From Massariosphaeria phaeospora (taxonomy: Eukaryota; Ascomycota; Dothideomycetes; Pleosporales), in contig JAADJZ010000007.1 of the NCBI GenBank assembly GCA_011032825.1, forward strand, positions 1,488,001 through 1,552,000: DNA of 64,000 bases, in the 5' to 3' direction. The number at the start of each line of letters is the position of its first letter. The first letter of the stretch is position 1. The notes beneath the pieces are model-generated. The model had not been told where the DNA came from, searched no databases, and worked only from the letters and a program-made list of their open reading frames with translations. The position numbers and the translations under genes are program-made. Below are positions 41,590-51,875 of the stretch, in pieces.

Positions 41590-42616
41590 ATGCATATCCA
41601 ATCAATCCCTATGTGTATGAGCACCTTGATGAGCATCGAAGTCAGGTAGCTGATTGTCTGCTGCAGGGGAGGGTACCGGAAACAACTATGCGTATCTTGT
41701 CACAGACGACAAGTCGAAAGAAGCCGTCATCATCGACCCCGCGAACCCACCCGAGTATGTTCAAGACCACCATGTAATTGAATTACCTACTGACTAAGGA
41801 CCCTCTGTAGAGTCCTTCCAGTGTTAAATGAAAAGACTGAAACCGGAGCCATCAAGCTATCGAAGATCATAAACACCCACCAGTAAGCTCACTCGCTCCA
41901 CCGCTTGTTTACATGGACTTAATCAGTTGCTCAGCCACCACGACCATGCTGGAGGAAATGTTGAGCTTGTATGTTACTGAGCCTCCTGCCTCTGAGAAGG
42001 ATCTAATCGGATTTGCAGCTCAAACACTACAAACTCCCCATAGTCGGCGGCAAAGACTGCACCCAAGTAACCACCACTCCTTCCCACAATTCCACCTTCA
42101 ACATCGGCGAGTCCATAAAAGTCACCGCTCTTCATACGCCATGCCACACCCAAGACAGCATCTGCTACCTGTTCGAGGACGGCACCGACCGTGTTGTCTT
42201 CACAGGCGATACGCTATTCATCGGAGGCTGCGGTCGCTTCTTCGAGGGCAACGCAACGGAGATGCACAAAGCACTGAACGAGACACTGAGTGCTCTACCA
42301 GACGACACGAAGGTATATCCCGGGCACGAGTACACGAAGGGTAATGTGCAGTTTGCGAAGAAGGTGCTGAACAACGACGCCATTAAGAAGCTGGACGAGT
42401 TTGCTCAAGCGAACAAGGAGACGCAGGGGAAGTTTACTATTGGGGATGAAAAGGTATGTTCAACGTCCTATGAGTGAAAGGAGTATGGAGCTAATGACGT
42501 TGCAGCAACACAACGTATTCATGCGTCTCAATGATCCAGATATCCAGCGACTCGTTGGACAGGATCAGCCGGTCGAGGTCATGAAGGCTCTGCGGGAGAT
42601 GAAGAACCGATCGTAG
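41590..42616 (+). CDS. glo2: Hydroxyacylglutathione hydrolase (glyoxalase II)
   Basis: Six exons: 41590-41614, 41667-41754, 41811-41882, 41935-41968, 42019-42453 and 42506-42616. They encode 254 residues, close to yeast Glo2. The spliced start is MHIQSIPMWEGTGNNYAYLV. Metallo-beta-lactamase-fold zinc ligands are visible: THHHHDH (THxHxDH, assembled across an intron), H of HTPCHT, D of FTGDTLFIGGCGRFFEG and H of YPGHEYT. The C-terminal substrate-binding helices are present (NVFMRLNDPDIQRLVG, EVMKALREMKNRS). The enzyme hydrolyses S-D-lactoylglutathione to D-lactate and glutathione, the second step of methylglyoxal detoxification. The lack of an N-terminal targeting peptide suggests the cytosolic form. 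All six junctions keep frame with GTRNGN donors. Confidence 0.95.
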
Positions 42617-42898
42617 ATTAGCAACTTCCAACTTCGCTCTCGTAAAACCATGCATGAAATGCATTTCACCCGGGATTTGCTTTATTGAAGCCATGAAATT
42701 TTCGCCTCCCGAGGTGTGTGACCTGGCGTCGGTGAAGGGCATCTATCAAGTGAAGAACTTTTATATCACAGCCCGATCCGAATGATTGTCGGGACAGCGT
42801 TATACCCATCCTATCTAAGTGGCCCAAGTTGTCATACGTCGTAATTCGTAGCTGCGTGTGCGACTAGCCTCAAGACCGGTTGCCGAAGAATTTTTCGC

Positions 42899-43548
42899 TC
42901 AAAGCAGCTCGTCGTCCTCGACCGTTGCAAGCGGGAGAGGCACACTCGCCGCTACTATCACCTCTTTAACCTCTCCGGATACCTCTAGCTGCAGCCCAGC
43001 CTCAGCAGACTCGTCCACTGGCTCTGCTTCTGGCATGTCCTCATCACTGACCCACTCCCTCTTCGTTGCGTCCGCCTCATCCTCATCCCCATCCAGGGTC
43101 TCGAACGGGTTCTTCCCCTTCTTCCTCTTTCCTCCATTAACCTCCTCCCAGCCCTTCTTGCGCTCCCTGACCTTCTTGTCCTTGCCCGTGCTCCTCTGTA
43201 CCTTCAACTCCATCTTGTCCATGGTGTCAGCCGCTTTGTCGATTGCTCTGAGCTGCCTCACTCGCTGCTGGCGCTTCAGAGGCTTTGATTTTGACTTCTT
43301 GGTTATGCCAGCGCTTTTCGCAGCGAGGACGTGTGGCTTGGGCTTTGCTGCGGCCCGGGCTGGAGAAGTAGAGTCGGGAGCTTTGCTTTTGAGGGACTTG
43401 TCGATATCGATGGAGGGGGACGCTGCTCGGCGGGCGGCGCGCGAGTGCACTGTTACTTCTGCAGACGCTGTCAGACAGGTTCTGGTATTGGAGGCAAGAT
43501 CAAAAGGGTTTGCGTACCGCGCTTCTTGGCTTTTGCGATTTTGGCCAT
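42899..43548 (-). CDS. alb1: Ribosome biogenesis protein Alb1
   Basis: Two exons: 43548-43518 and 43458-42899 (59-nt intron), 196 residues. Exon 1 encodes MAKIAKAKKR. Splicing restores MAKIAKAKKREVTVHSRAAR, then RAASPSIDIDKSLK, the typical start of the Alb1 family (PF09135 type). The rest is basic and low-complexity (KSKPLKRQQRVRQLRAIDKAADTMDKMELKVQRS, KKGKNPFETLD) with an acidic C-terminus. Yeast Alb1 shuttles with Arx1 on pre-60S particles between nucleus and cytoplasm. It is small and rapidly evolving, so the call relies mainly on the N-terminal motif and composition. Confidence 0.82.
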
Positions 43549-44037
43549 GATGCAAGAAATCTACGGGTAATCCGACGAGAGCAGTGGGTCCCGAAAATTA
43601 CTCGTGGGCCGGCGGTATCTCCAAGCGCATCTGCGGGTGGTGCTGGAGGGTGGGCAGACGTGACTGTGCGCGTTGTGCAAGACTGAGCGAACTGATGCGA
43701 TGCCAAGAGTTCGGCGCAGGGAAGAAGCGGCAACCCGCAGCGGCTCGCTTTCACAATATCGACGTTCGCAGATTCCAGCCCTATTTGTTCTTCCAGCACT
43801 GTCGCACTGTTCTTCCTCTCTCCACATGTCGCAGACACAGTCAACATCTCCGTGTTTGCTGCTATCCACGATCGCTTTTATGCGCTGGCCAGAAGGGTGA
43901 AGACGCCGGCCGCCACTAAATACCTGTTCGTTGCCTCATTACTCAGTGGTTCTCTGTCAGTCGCAGACTCCAGACTCCACACCCGCAGAACCACATCGCA
44001 CGGCGCACTAAGCAGGCCTTAGCTTACGAGAAAAACC
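43549..44037. other. Divergent promoter between alb1 and the deubiquitinase gene
   Basis: No gene. 489 bp shared by two genes reading away from each other. Short open frames here lack features. Confidence 0.4.
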
Positions 44038-46248
44038 ATGCGCAACCCATTCTTAACCCGCGCGACCCTCTTGTTCGACAACCAGCAGCTCCCATCGGAC
44101 TCCTCTACCCCATCGCCGACCTCCGTCGTTCTCGCTATTGTTATCGGCGCACCCGTCCTTTTCAAGGCTCTCGAGCTCCTCGGATATCCAGTCTGGCTCT
44201 GGCTACACCAGCTCGCCCGTATGGCCCAACAAGCACTTTTCTCGCGCGACCCGGCCCCGTGGAGTTTCGACGGCGTCGCCGCCGACCCGGACGCCGAGTC
44301 TGGTGACGACAAACCGAATACGGAGACGCAGGCCAGTGCAGGAAACGTGGTGAGGACGCTCTTTGGAATGAGCAGCGGGAGTCTGCTGAAAAGGAGTGTG
44401 ACCGGCTTGGCCGGCGCCCTGTCGAAGACTTATAGCGACGCGCCACCCGGGCTGGGCAACCTGAACAACTCATGCTACCAGAACAGTGTGATCCAGGGTC
44501 TCGCGTCGCTTCCAGCCCTACACGAATACCTCTCCCAGACGACTAGCGAGCTGGACAGCGAGTCTACCAACAGCGCCCTATTTGAAATGATCAACCATCT
44601 CAATGATCCCGAAAACCACGGCCGCCATTTCTGGATACACGGCGCGCTCAAGTCGATGAGCACCTTCCAGCAACAGGATGCGCAGGAGTACTATTCGAAG
44701 ATTCTGGATGAGCTTGATACGGAGGTTCACAAGGCCTCGAACCGTAAGAGACAGTCCAGTGCATCTTGGCTATCAGCTGCAAAGGGCCTTAGCGACTTAC
44801 CTGTGGCTTCTCCAGGTGATGAAACATCTGAGATTAAGCTGCAGAGTGACGGCGACGATACGACCAGGACGACGCTCGAACAACCGCGTATTACCCCGAA
44901 TCCGCTCGATGGACTACTGGCTCAGCGCGTCGGCTGCACCAACTGCGGCTATTCCGAAGGCCTCTCGCTCATCCCCTTCAACTGCCTCACCGTGCCGCTA
45001 GGGAGGAGTGACTATTACGATGTGCGCGACTGTCTGGACGAATATACCAATCTGGAGTATATCGAAGGGGTGGAATGTGCGAAATGTACCCTGCTTAAAA
45101 TGAAGGGTACGCTGGCTGGGTTGGCTAGTGTGCCGAAATTCGGAGCCCAGCTTGAAGTTGTGCAGGAGGCGCTTGATGAAGAGGACTTCGAGGATAAGAC
45201 ACTTATAAAAAAGTGTAACGTTGCAAAGAAGAACTGGGTACAGAGCACAAAATCGCGCCAGGCCGTGGTAGCTCGGGCACCCAAGTCGCTGGTCCTTCAC
45301 ATCAACCGGAGTATTTTCGATGAAACGACAGGCGCACAATACAAAAACAACGCGCGAGTTCTCTACCCATCAGTCCTTGACCTCGGCCACTGGTGTTTGG
45401 GTAGTCAACCCTCACTGTCTCATCTTCCGGATTCAGCTGAGGAGTGGCCACGAGATCCGAACGTATCTATGCTTGGGTCACCACCGGAGGATCCCGAGGC
45501 CATTGCAGATACTCCTTTCCGATACGCATTACGGGCCGTAATTGCGCATTCCGGTACGCATGGCTATGGTCACTATGTCTGCTATCGCCAACACCAGCAA
45601 GGCAAGAACGAAGCGCGACCCCGCGGAGAAGTTGATGAAGCCTCACAGGAGCAATGGTGGCGCTTCAGCGACGAGACTGTATATACCGTCCCCGAGGAAC
45701 AAGCTCTCCACCAAAGTGGTGTGTTCATGCTGTTCTATGAGCGCCTAGATGCTACCCCATCACCATCTCCATCAAGCGCGGAGCCAGTCGAAGTCGTTTT
45801 CGGAACCACAGCCAATGACGTTCTTCTCCCTCCCGCGGAGTCTAACCCTGATGCTCTCGTCATTGACGATGCCGCTCTTCAAGTTCCACTACCTGTCGAC
45901 GACTTGGATCTGGAGCCTTCGAATGCTACAGTGGCTCCTAGCGCTTCTAGTTTGGACTCGGAGGAGACACAACCAGCTCGATCGTTTGCACGAGCAGAGT
46001 CGACGTCGGCTGGGGAAGATACCGAGATGTCAGAAGCCGGCTCAGAAGATGCACCATCCACACTACTGACATCCGAGGACGAGGCGGAGATTGGCACGTC
46101 GCCGGATACACGTGTTCACAAGCACTTGGCGTCAACCTTGCAGTCCCGTCCATCTTTAGGTCCGCACACGATGCGCACAGCTGGAGACTCACAGGTAGCG
46201 CGAGGCCAGGATTCGCCACAGAGCTTACCAATGGTCACGGCTACTTAG
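44038..46248 (+). CDS. Ubiquitin-specific protease, Ubp1-like, membrane-anchored
   Basis: A single exon of 736 residues. Residues about 27-57 (SVVLAIVIGAPVLFKALELLGYPVWLWL) form one N-terminal membrane segment, as in yeast Ubp1. The USP catalytic domain has the Cys box GLGNLNNSCYQNSVIQGL (Cys146) and QQDAQEYYSKILDEL. A Cys-pair zinc-type site is suggested by GCTNCGYSEG and CAKC. The His box HSGTHGYGHYVCYRQ has His512, followed by WWRFSDETV supplying the third catalytic residue. All catalytic residues appear intact. Such enzymes remove ubiquitin from membrane-associated substrates on the cytosolic face of the ER or other organelles. The last 170 residues are acidic, Ser/Pro-rich and disordered. 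Confidence 0.9.
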   Translation: MRNPFLTRATLLFDNQQLPSDSSTPSPTSVVLAIVIGAPVLFKALELLGYPVWLWLHQLARMAQQALFSRDPAPWSFDGVAADPDAESGDDKPNTETQASAGNVVRTLFGMSSGSLLKRSVTGLAGALSKTYSDAPPGLGNLNNSCYQNSVIQGLASLPALHEYLSQTTSELDSESTNSALFEMINHLNDPENHGRHFWIHGALKSMSTFQQQDAQEYYSKILDELDTEVHKASNRKRQSSASWLSAAKGLSDLPVASPGDETSEIKLQSDGDDTTRTTLEQPRITPNPLDGLLAQRVGCTNCGYSEGLSLIPFNCLTVPLGRSDYYDVRDCLDEYTNLEYIEGVECAKCTLLKMKGTLAGLASVPKFGAQLEVVQEALDEEDFEDKTLIKKCNVAKKNWVQSTKSRQAVVARAPKSLVLHINRSIFDETTGAQYKNNARVLYPSVLDLGHWCLGSQPSLSHLPDSAEEWPRDPNVSMLGSPPEDPEAIADTPFRYALRAVIAHSGTHGYGHYVCYRQHQQGKNEARPRGEVDEASQEQWWRFSDETVYTVPEEQALHQSGVFMLFYERLDATPSPSPSSAEPVEVVFGTTANDVLLPPAESNPDALVIDDAALQVPLPVDDLDLEPSNATVAPSASSLDSEETQPARSFARAESTSAGEDTEMSEAGSEDAPSTLLTSEDEAEIGTSPDTRVHKHLASTLQSRPSLGPHTMRTAGDSQVARGQDSPQSLPMVTAT

Positions 46249-46984
46249 TATGCAGTACAGCTACTTATCGGAAGCTGCATCGTCTTTGAAATAATCAATA
46301 TTAGCGTTGCATAGGATTAGGCGTTGGGAGCTATTTTTGAGTGCAGCATTTGGATTGGCAGGGCGCTTGAAGCAGGATAACCTGTTGCCCTCTGTGGTCA
46401 GGTCAGGGGCGCGGGCTTGCGTGTGTTAATCTAGTTTGATAGGATTGGCCACTTTTGTAGTTTGTGGCATCAAAGCGTGATAGCAATACTGAAATTCGTT
46501 CTCAGTCCTCAGCGTGATTAAGTGCAAATGGTGAACTGGTAGCCCGACTCTGTATGAGATGCAGCTGGTATTCGACTTCAACGTGCGTAGTCCTGTGTAG
46601 CCGGTCAACATACACACTCCTGATACACTTGTAAAACGAATATTCCAAACATTGTCTCGTAAATATATGCGCATATCTGAGGCCCTATCGTAGATGTACC
46701 ATTGTGAATACTGAATATTTCTCACAATGCTAAGCAGTAGAGGGGCACATGCCACAGGGGCTCCTCCCCTCCCCCCGCACTAGACCATGCACACTAGCAA
46801 ACTTTTCTCACTCCACCCACATTCCCTTGTGCCCTGCCCCTCACCTCGACCCACCCACACCAATAATCCCGTCCCGGCAAACACGCTCAGCTTTACCTCA
46901 CCTCGCCCTGCACCCCATCCGTATTGAGTATATATACTGTCTAGCATTCAAAAATCATATAAATCACCACCCGGTTTAACATCC
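46249..46984. other. Intergenic between the deubiquitinase gene and tRNA-Arg
   Basis: No gene recognised. A C-rich part (46760-46930) and a TATATACTG word near 46929, about 55 bp upstream of the tRNA. Confidence 0.4.
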
Positions 46985-47079
46985 GGCCATGTGGCCCAAT
47001 GGCAAGGCGCTTGACTACGATGCGAGTAATTACGTAATCCGAAATCAAGAGATTCCAGGTTCGACCCCTGGCATGGTCA
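46985..47079 (+). tRNA. tRNA-Arg (anticodon ACG) with intron
   Basis: Acceptor stem GGCCATG/CATGGTC (one G-U pair) with A as discriminator base. The D-arm contains AATGGCAAGG. The anticodon stem is CTTGA/TCAAG with loop CTACGAA, so the anticodon ACG is at 47017-47019 (read as ICG, decoding CGU/CGC/CGA). The T-arm is CCAGG-TTCGACC-CCTGG. A 23-nt intron (47021-47043) sits one base 3' of the anticodon, the canonical place. It contains the palindrome ATTACGTAAT. Internal A and B boxes are intact. A T6 run follows. Confidence 0.95.
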
Positions 47080-47083
47080 ATTC

Positions 47084-47089
47084 TTTTTT
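47084..47089 (+). terminator. RNA polymerase III terminator of tRNA-Arg
   Basis: A run of six T starts four bases after the tRNA end, the usual Pol III stop signal. Confidence 0.8.
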
Positions 47090-47594
47090 GGAGTTTTGTT
47101 TTTTGGGGGGGCGTTGGTTTTGGGTGATGGAATAAGTGTGTGGGGCAGAGGGGCGCTGCTGTATTTTTGGGAATGGGTTATTTATCTTTCTTGTTGTTGA
47201 TTAGATTGGATTGTTGTTGCATATATACATGTATAGAAGGAGCAGGTAGGTTGATGGACTGATACTATTTCTTTGTTGAGTCGGGTAGATATGGAGGGAT
47301 GTGTGTTGATTGGTAGGTAGTACTACTATGTGTCCTTCTAAAGCTTGCATAGAGGTAGATGGAGAATTGTTGTTCCTGGAGCCAGATGCTGTCAAATGCT
47401 ATATAGATTTGCTTATAGATAAGTTACTAGAAGTAAGTCTTGCTCGAAGATAGAATGCAGAAACGCCAATAATGCTCGGAAATGCAGCTCTAAAATACGC
47501 TCCCATGCCATGTATAGATAGCCACGCAATGCACCATGCAGATATATCCCCTCCGCCCATCCACCCATGCATAAGAACGCCCAACCAGACGATT
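47090..47594. other. Intergenic, 3' flank of elg1
   Basis: T/G-rich, AT-richer sequence without a recognised gene. Confidence 0.4.
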
Positions 47595-50500
47595 CTACTC
47601 CTCCGGAGTACCCACCAAGCTATCTCCTGTCCTCGTAGACATAGCCGTATCATCCGTGTCGTCTACCCCGGAACCCAACCCCGCCCAAGTCGTGCCGGCA
47701 GTCAGCATGACCGCCTGCATGTTCAAGTCCTTGTCGAACCAGCGCTCCCTGCGCTTCGACATTCTCGTTCCGCCTTCCTGCGCCACGCGACTCGCCCTCG
47801 TTGTTCGCGGCCGTTTGGCGTGTCCACCCTCGGACAATAGGTTGCTAAGACGGATGCGCTGCGCCTCGCGGACGAGCTCGTGCGAGACGATACTCCGGAC
47901 GTAGGGCGCGAGGTCCTCGACTACGATGCGGAAAGTGCGGTCGAAGGACGATGGAGTCAGTTGGTATGATGTTGAAAGTGATGGCATGGTCGATTGTGGC
48001 ACGGCGAGAATGTCGAACGCGTTGGAGAAATCAAGCCGAGAGAGGGAGTGTTGCTCCTGCTCATCTTGCTTGTGTTGTAGGATTGCTTCGACGTAGTCAT
48101 CTTCACGCGTGGGTAACAATCCATCTGCGTCGGATCGTGGGACAAGTGGGAGAGCCCGGCTTCCGCCAAACGCACGTCGAATGCTCAAGTGGCTCTCGAC
48201 AAACATGTCTGTATCGAAGGTCGTAAAATCCGAGAGATGATCAACTTGTAAGACTGGTGCGGCTTGAGTGTAGTTCAAGCGCTCTTTATCGGTGAGAGCG
48301 GGGAGCGACGGGTCCGTTGGTTCATCGGAGTCTCGTTCGTACGAAGGCAGGCCAACACGGCAATAGATGTCAGAGGCGCTCAGCGACTCCAACATATCAT
48401 CAAGTTGCTCGAGATCTTTTAGCTGCTTCGCTTGAGAGCCCTGATGCTGCGCGCCGGAATCGTTGGCTTTCTCTTTGTTGCTGTTCCAATAGTCGGGACT
48501 CATATCCCAATTCATCCATGCCTCTTTCGACAGTTCGTGCTCTTTATCGAAGCCAATAGTGTCTCGGGACGTAGACACGTTATGCGAAAACCATCCCATC
48601 CCTGACTGATAAGTGCCTTCGCTCGCCACGCGAAGCAGTTCACCATTTGCATCCACATCTTTGCCAGGCGGCCAGCGTTGATAAAACCACTCCAGCCCGC
48701 CTTTCCGGTCGCCCACAGACATTTGGCACCAAAGATTCAACTCAGTTATACTAGCCCGTAGGTCATGGTCCTTAGCCTTGTAGAGATCACATACAGCCTT
48801 TCGTTTTAGCACGTGCCCTTCTCTTCCTGCTAGAACAAGCAAGTAATCTGTTGCGAGGTCGACTGGTGGTGGTGATAAGCGGAGGACGGCGGCGATTGGT
48901 AATTCTTCGGTGGGAATGCGAAATTCGTCGTTGCAGGTAATGACAATAGGCCGCTTGGACTGCGAGGCGAGCTTCGTCACTTGTGCCCAGAATTGCTGGT
49001 CCTCCTCATAAAGAATGTCAGCCTCTTCGAAAAGTATAAGAGACTGCTTCTGAGACTTGCGCGCCGGCTGAGGTTTGGATAAGATAGCTTGGGTTGATAC
49101 AACTTTGCGCGGCTCGGCAGCTTTTGGTTTTGCTTTGACCTTAGGCTTTGCCTGTGTGTTGGGTTTTAACGTGAAGAACGATGTCATGGTGCCCTGTCGC
49201 CCGCTGTCGAGGTCCTTCTGTAACGCTTCGCTCATAAACTCGTTATCAGGATCGTCCACCGATGAGTTTTCGGGCACTACCTTGTCGACCTGCCTCTTTT
49301 GTGTCACCAGATGATTTTCAGACATGTCGCCAACCTTGTCCTGCACGTCTTTGCCAGAGCGCCGGCTACCAGAGTTGATTTCAAACACTTCGAACCCAAG
49401 CTCTTTGGCAACGGCATACACAGTCGCGCTTTTTCCACAGCCATGAGGTCCACTCAATACGATTACGTTCTTGTGGCGGGTTAATCGTAGTCTTTTGAGC
49501 GATTTCGGTCGACGTAAACCCGACCCAACACCGTAGCCTTCTCCTCCAGAAAGCTCGATCAGTTCGTTATCATCCTCGTCCTCGTCAGAAACAATAAAAT
49601 CGTCCTCAGTCTTTTTGCGCCTCTTCTTCGGAGGTCTCCTTGCTTCTAGCGAGGTGCTTCCTGGTGCGTCCTTGCTCCCTCTAACCGCCATAACAGTGAG
49701 ATTTTGTAACCACTCTTGAAGAACGTTGGCCTCCTTGCCCACTTGTAGAACATGAGAAGTGCGAATAGGGGCATATTTCTGGACCCAAGCTTGGCTCTCA
49801 CATCTGCCTTGGTCGAAGGGTGTCAGGGTCTGCTCAATATCCTTGAAAAGTGCTTCAATAGCTGGGTGCACATCATTTTGCCCACTGCCAGTTCTCTCCG
49901 AGATTGACAATGATGTCAGAACTTCTCGCCGTACCCGTTGCTGGATATCGACTCCGGTGGTGAGCAGACGAGATGGTAATCTAACGTCTCGCGGCGGAGG
50001 AAAGTCCCTGACATTCATCTCCGTATTTCCGCGCATCATCGGCTTCAACTGTTGGGATAGTTTGTTGATCAGGTCCTCATCTTGTGAAACAGTTATTAGT
50101 TGATTCTTCAGCTTTCGAGGGTTGTGAGTTGGACGTGTAGAAGTCTTTTGAGGTTGCCCTAGCACATTACAATCCTCAAGATTGCGTACATGGGCCATCC
50201 CTTTTGAAGGCCATGGTACTTCGTCTATTCCTAGATGTTTAGAATCTCGTGTTTGCCCAGGAATCGTTCCGAACGCAGGTTCTGGTCGCAACGACTGGTG
50301 GTGGCGCGTCTCAGCTCTTAACTTTCCTGGAGTCACGGCACTCTTTCTCGGGGGCTTCGGAGATGCTAGGCTCCGAGTTTCAGCTACAGGTTTTTGCTGT
50401 GGTTCATAGTTTTTGGATGCAGCCTTGCCGGTGAAGAAAGGATGCGTCGCTTTTGGAGGACCGGTCGGCTTTGCGTGCGCATTGGTGGTTGGTGGGCGCG

Positions 50501-51436
50501 CCTTGGGTACCAATCTGTTGTCCAGAATATCATCTATCTTCTTACCAATAGCCCGTCGGCTTACCAGATCGGATCCATATTTGATGATAGTGACGGTAGG
50601 TAAGGTTTTGGTTTTGGATATCTTGCGAGGTCGGCCCCTTCCTCTCTTTGGACTCTGTGTTGGCTCCAGCCGAGATTTGCTGGAGTTTGGTGACACTAGC
50701 TTGCCGTTCATGTTGACCTTCAATATCTTCTTGGGTGTCATTTTCTGCGACACGTCTTCCACAGGACTAGTGTGCTCGGCGGAAACGTGAGCGGTGGGGG
50801 TAGTTGACGTGAATCCGGTTCCGTGGTTGGGCTCACCCTCTGCGCGCAAAACTGTTGGGAAAACAGCTTCTAGGCCTGCGCCTGGAGATGTATCCATAGG
50901 CTCAGTATTGAGCTTCTCCGCCTCTACTCGCAGTTGTTGATGCCAGCTCAAGTTACCCTTCGCTTGTGAAGCCTCGTTCGTGGAGGTTCCAATGACGACG
51001 GGCCCAGGAGACTCTGTTTTCCTCCGTTTCCTTCGGCTCCGGTTAGGGTCCTGCTCTAGCGTTGAATCTTGGACACGCCCGCTATCATGTGGCCCATCCA
51101 CGACTTTACCAGCATCCTCCGCGGTGGCCCGACGAGCAAAACCATCAATAGTAGCTTGTACACTCTTCCCTGACCCCTCTTCCTTCCTGTCCTTCACCCC
51201 CTCAGGCTTCCTGGCTCGTTTGCGGCGCCCCTTGCCCGCTGGCGCACCATCGTTCGGTTGTTCATAGTCGGCGTCGGCGTGTGCAGTCTCAGCGGGCGGC
51301 TCGTCAGCGGCGAACTTATGCTCGTGAGGAGTAGTTCCTAGTGATGGGTGAGCCGAGCAATGCAGGCAGTGCGGCCGCGCGTACTGTGTGGCTTCGAGAA
51401 GAAGGGATGTACAGATTTGTTCTGCTCAAGATCCAT
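47595..51436 (-). CDS. elg1: ELG1/ATAD5-type alternative clamp-unloader large subunit
   Basis: Two exons: 51436-51385 and 51337-47595 (47-nt intron 51338-51384), 1264 residues. Exon 1 encodes MDLEQNKSVHPFFSKPH, a start typical of fungal ELG1. The long exon has a disordered N-terminal region with QATIDGFA (PIP-like) and KRGRGRPRKI (AT-hook-like). The AAA+ ATPase core has Walker A GPHGCGKSATVY (about residues 646-657), FEVFEINSGSRRSGKDV and the Walker B-like LILFEEADILYEED (about 781-794), plus a sensor region PIVITCNDEF. The C-terminal helical collar lies beyond residue 950. ELG1 replaces Rfc1 in an RFC-like complex that unloads PCNA from replicated DNA in the nucleus. The plain frame without exon 1 would start at a non-ATG codon, which supports the intron. 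Confidence 0.93.
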
Positions 51437-51875
51437 GGCGGTCTGCACCGCAGCGAGAGCCATTTACAGCAGTTGAAAGCTAGTCACGCATGGCTTGTTA
51501 GGAGGCGGGGCGTTAAACGACTGCGATGCGGCGGACAATTCGACTGCAGGTGAGAGAGACAGAGCGTGCACAGTGAAGGTTGGCAGGGCTGGCGGCTGAG
51601 TGCTGAGTGCTGAGTGCTGGACGCTGCCCGGACGGTTGGCGAACGCGACGTTCGGACGCGACGCGCTCCAGCTTAACGTTCATCACGTGCTCTCGTCGCC
51701 AAGATTTCGGGAATTAGGTAGCTCACCGCCCTGCGCGTTCTGCCAATTCGAGATCAATAATTTTTTCGGCGGCTCCCAGCTCCCAGCACCCGCGCCAGCT
51801 CTTCCCGCGCAGTCGCCTTTCCCCGACGATCCACGCAGACACATCTAGGCTTCTCAGTCCCGTCTGGCAAAAGCA
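51437..51875. promoter_or_regulatory. Shared divergent promoter of elg1 and utp8
   Basis: 439 bp between start codons. It contains three ACGCG words in 23 bp (51643-51647, 51656-51660, 51661-51665), which match the MBF/MCB core that drives S-phase genes in yeasts, and a triplicated CTGAGTG unit (51596-51616). A CACGTG hexamer lies at about 51684. Regulation is inferred from motifs only. Confidence 0.4.
51596..51616. repeat. Three tandem CTGAGTG units
   Basis: Three exact 7-bp copies followed by CTGG, within the elg1/utp8 promoter. Confidence 0.75.
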
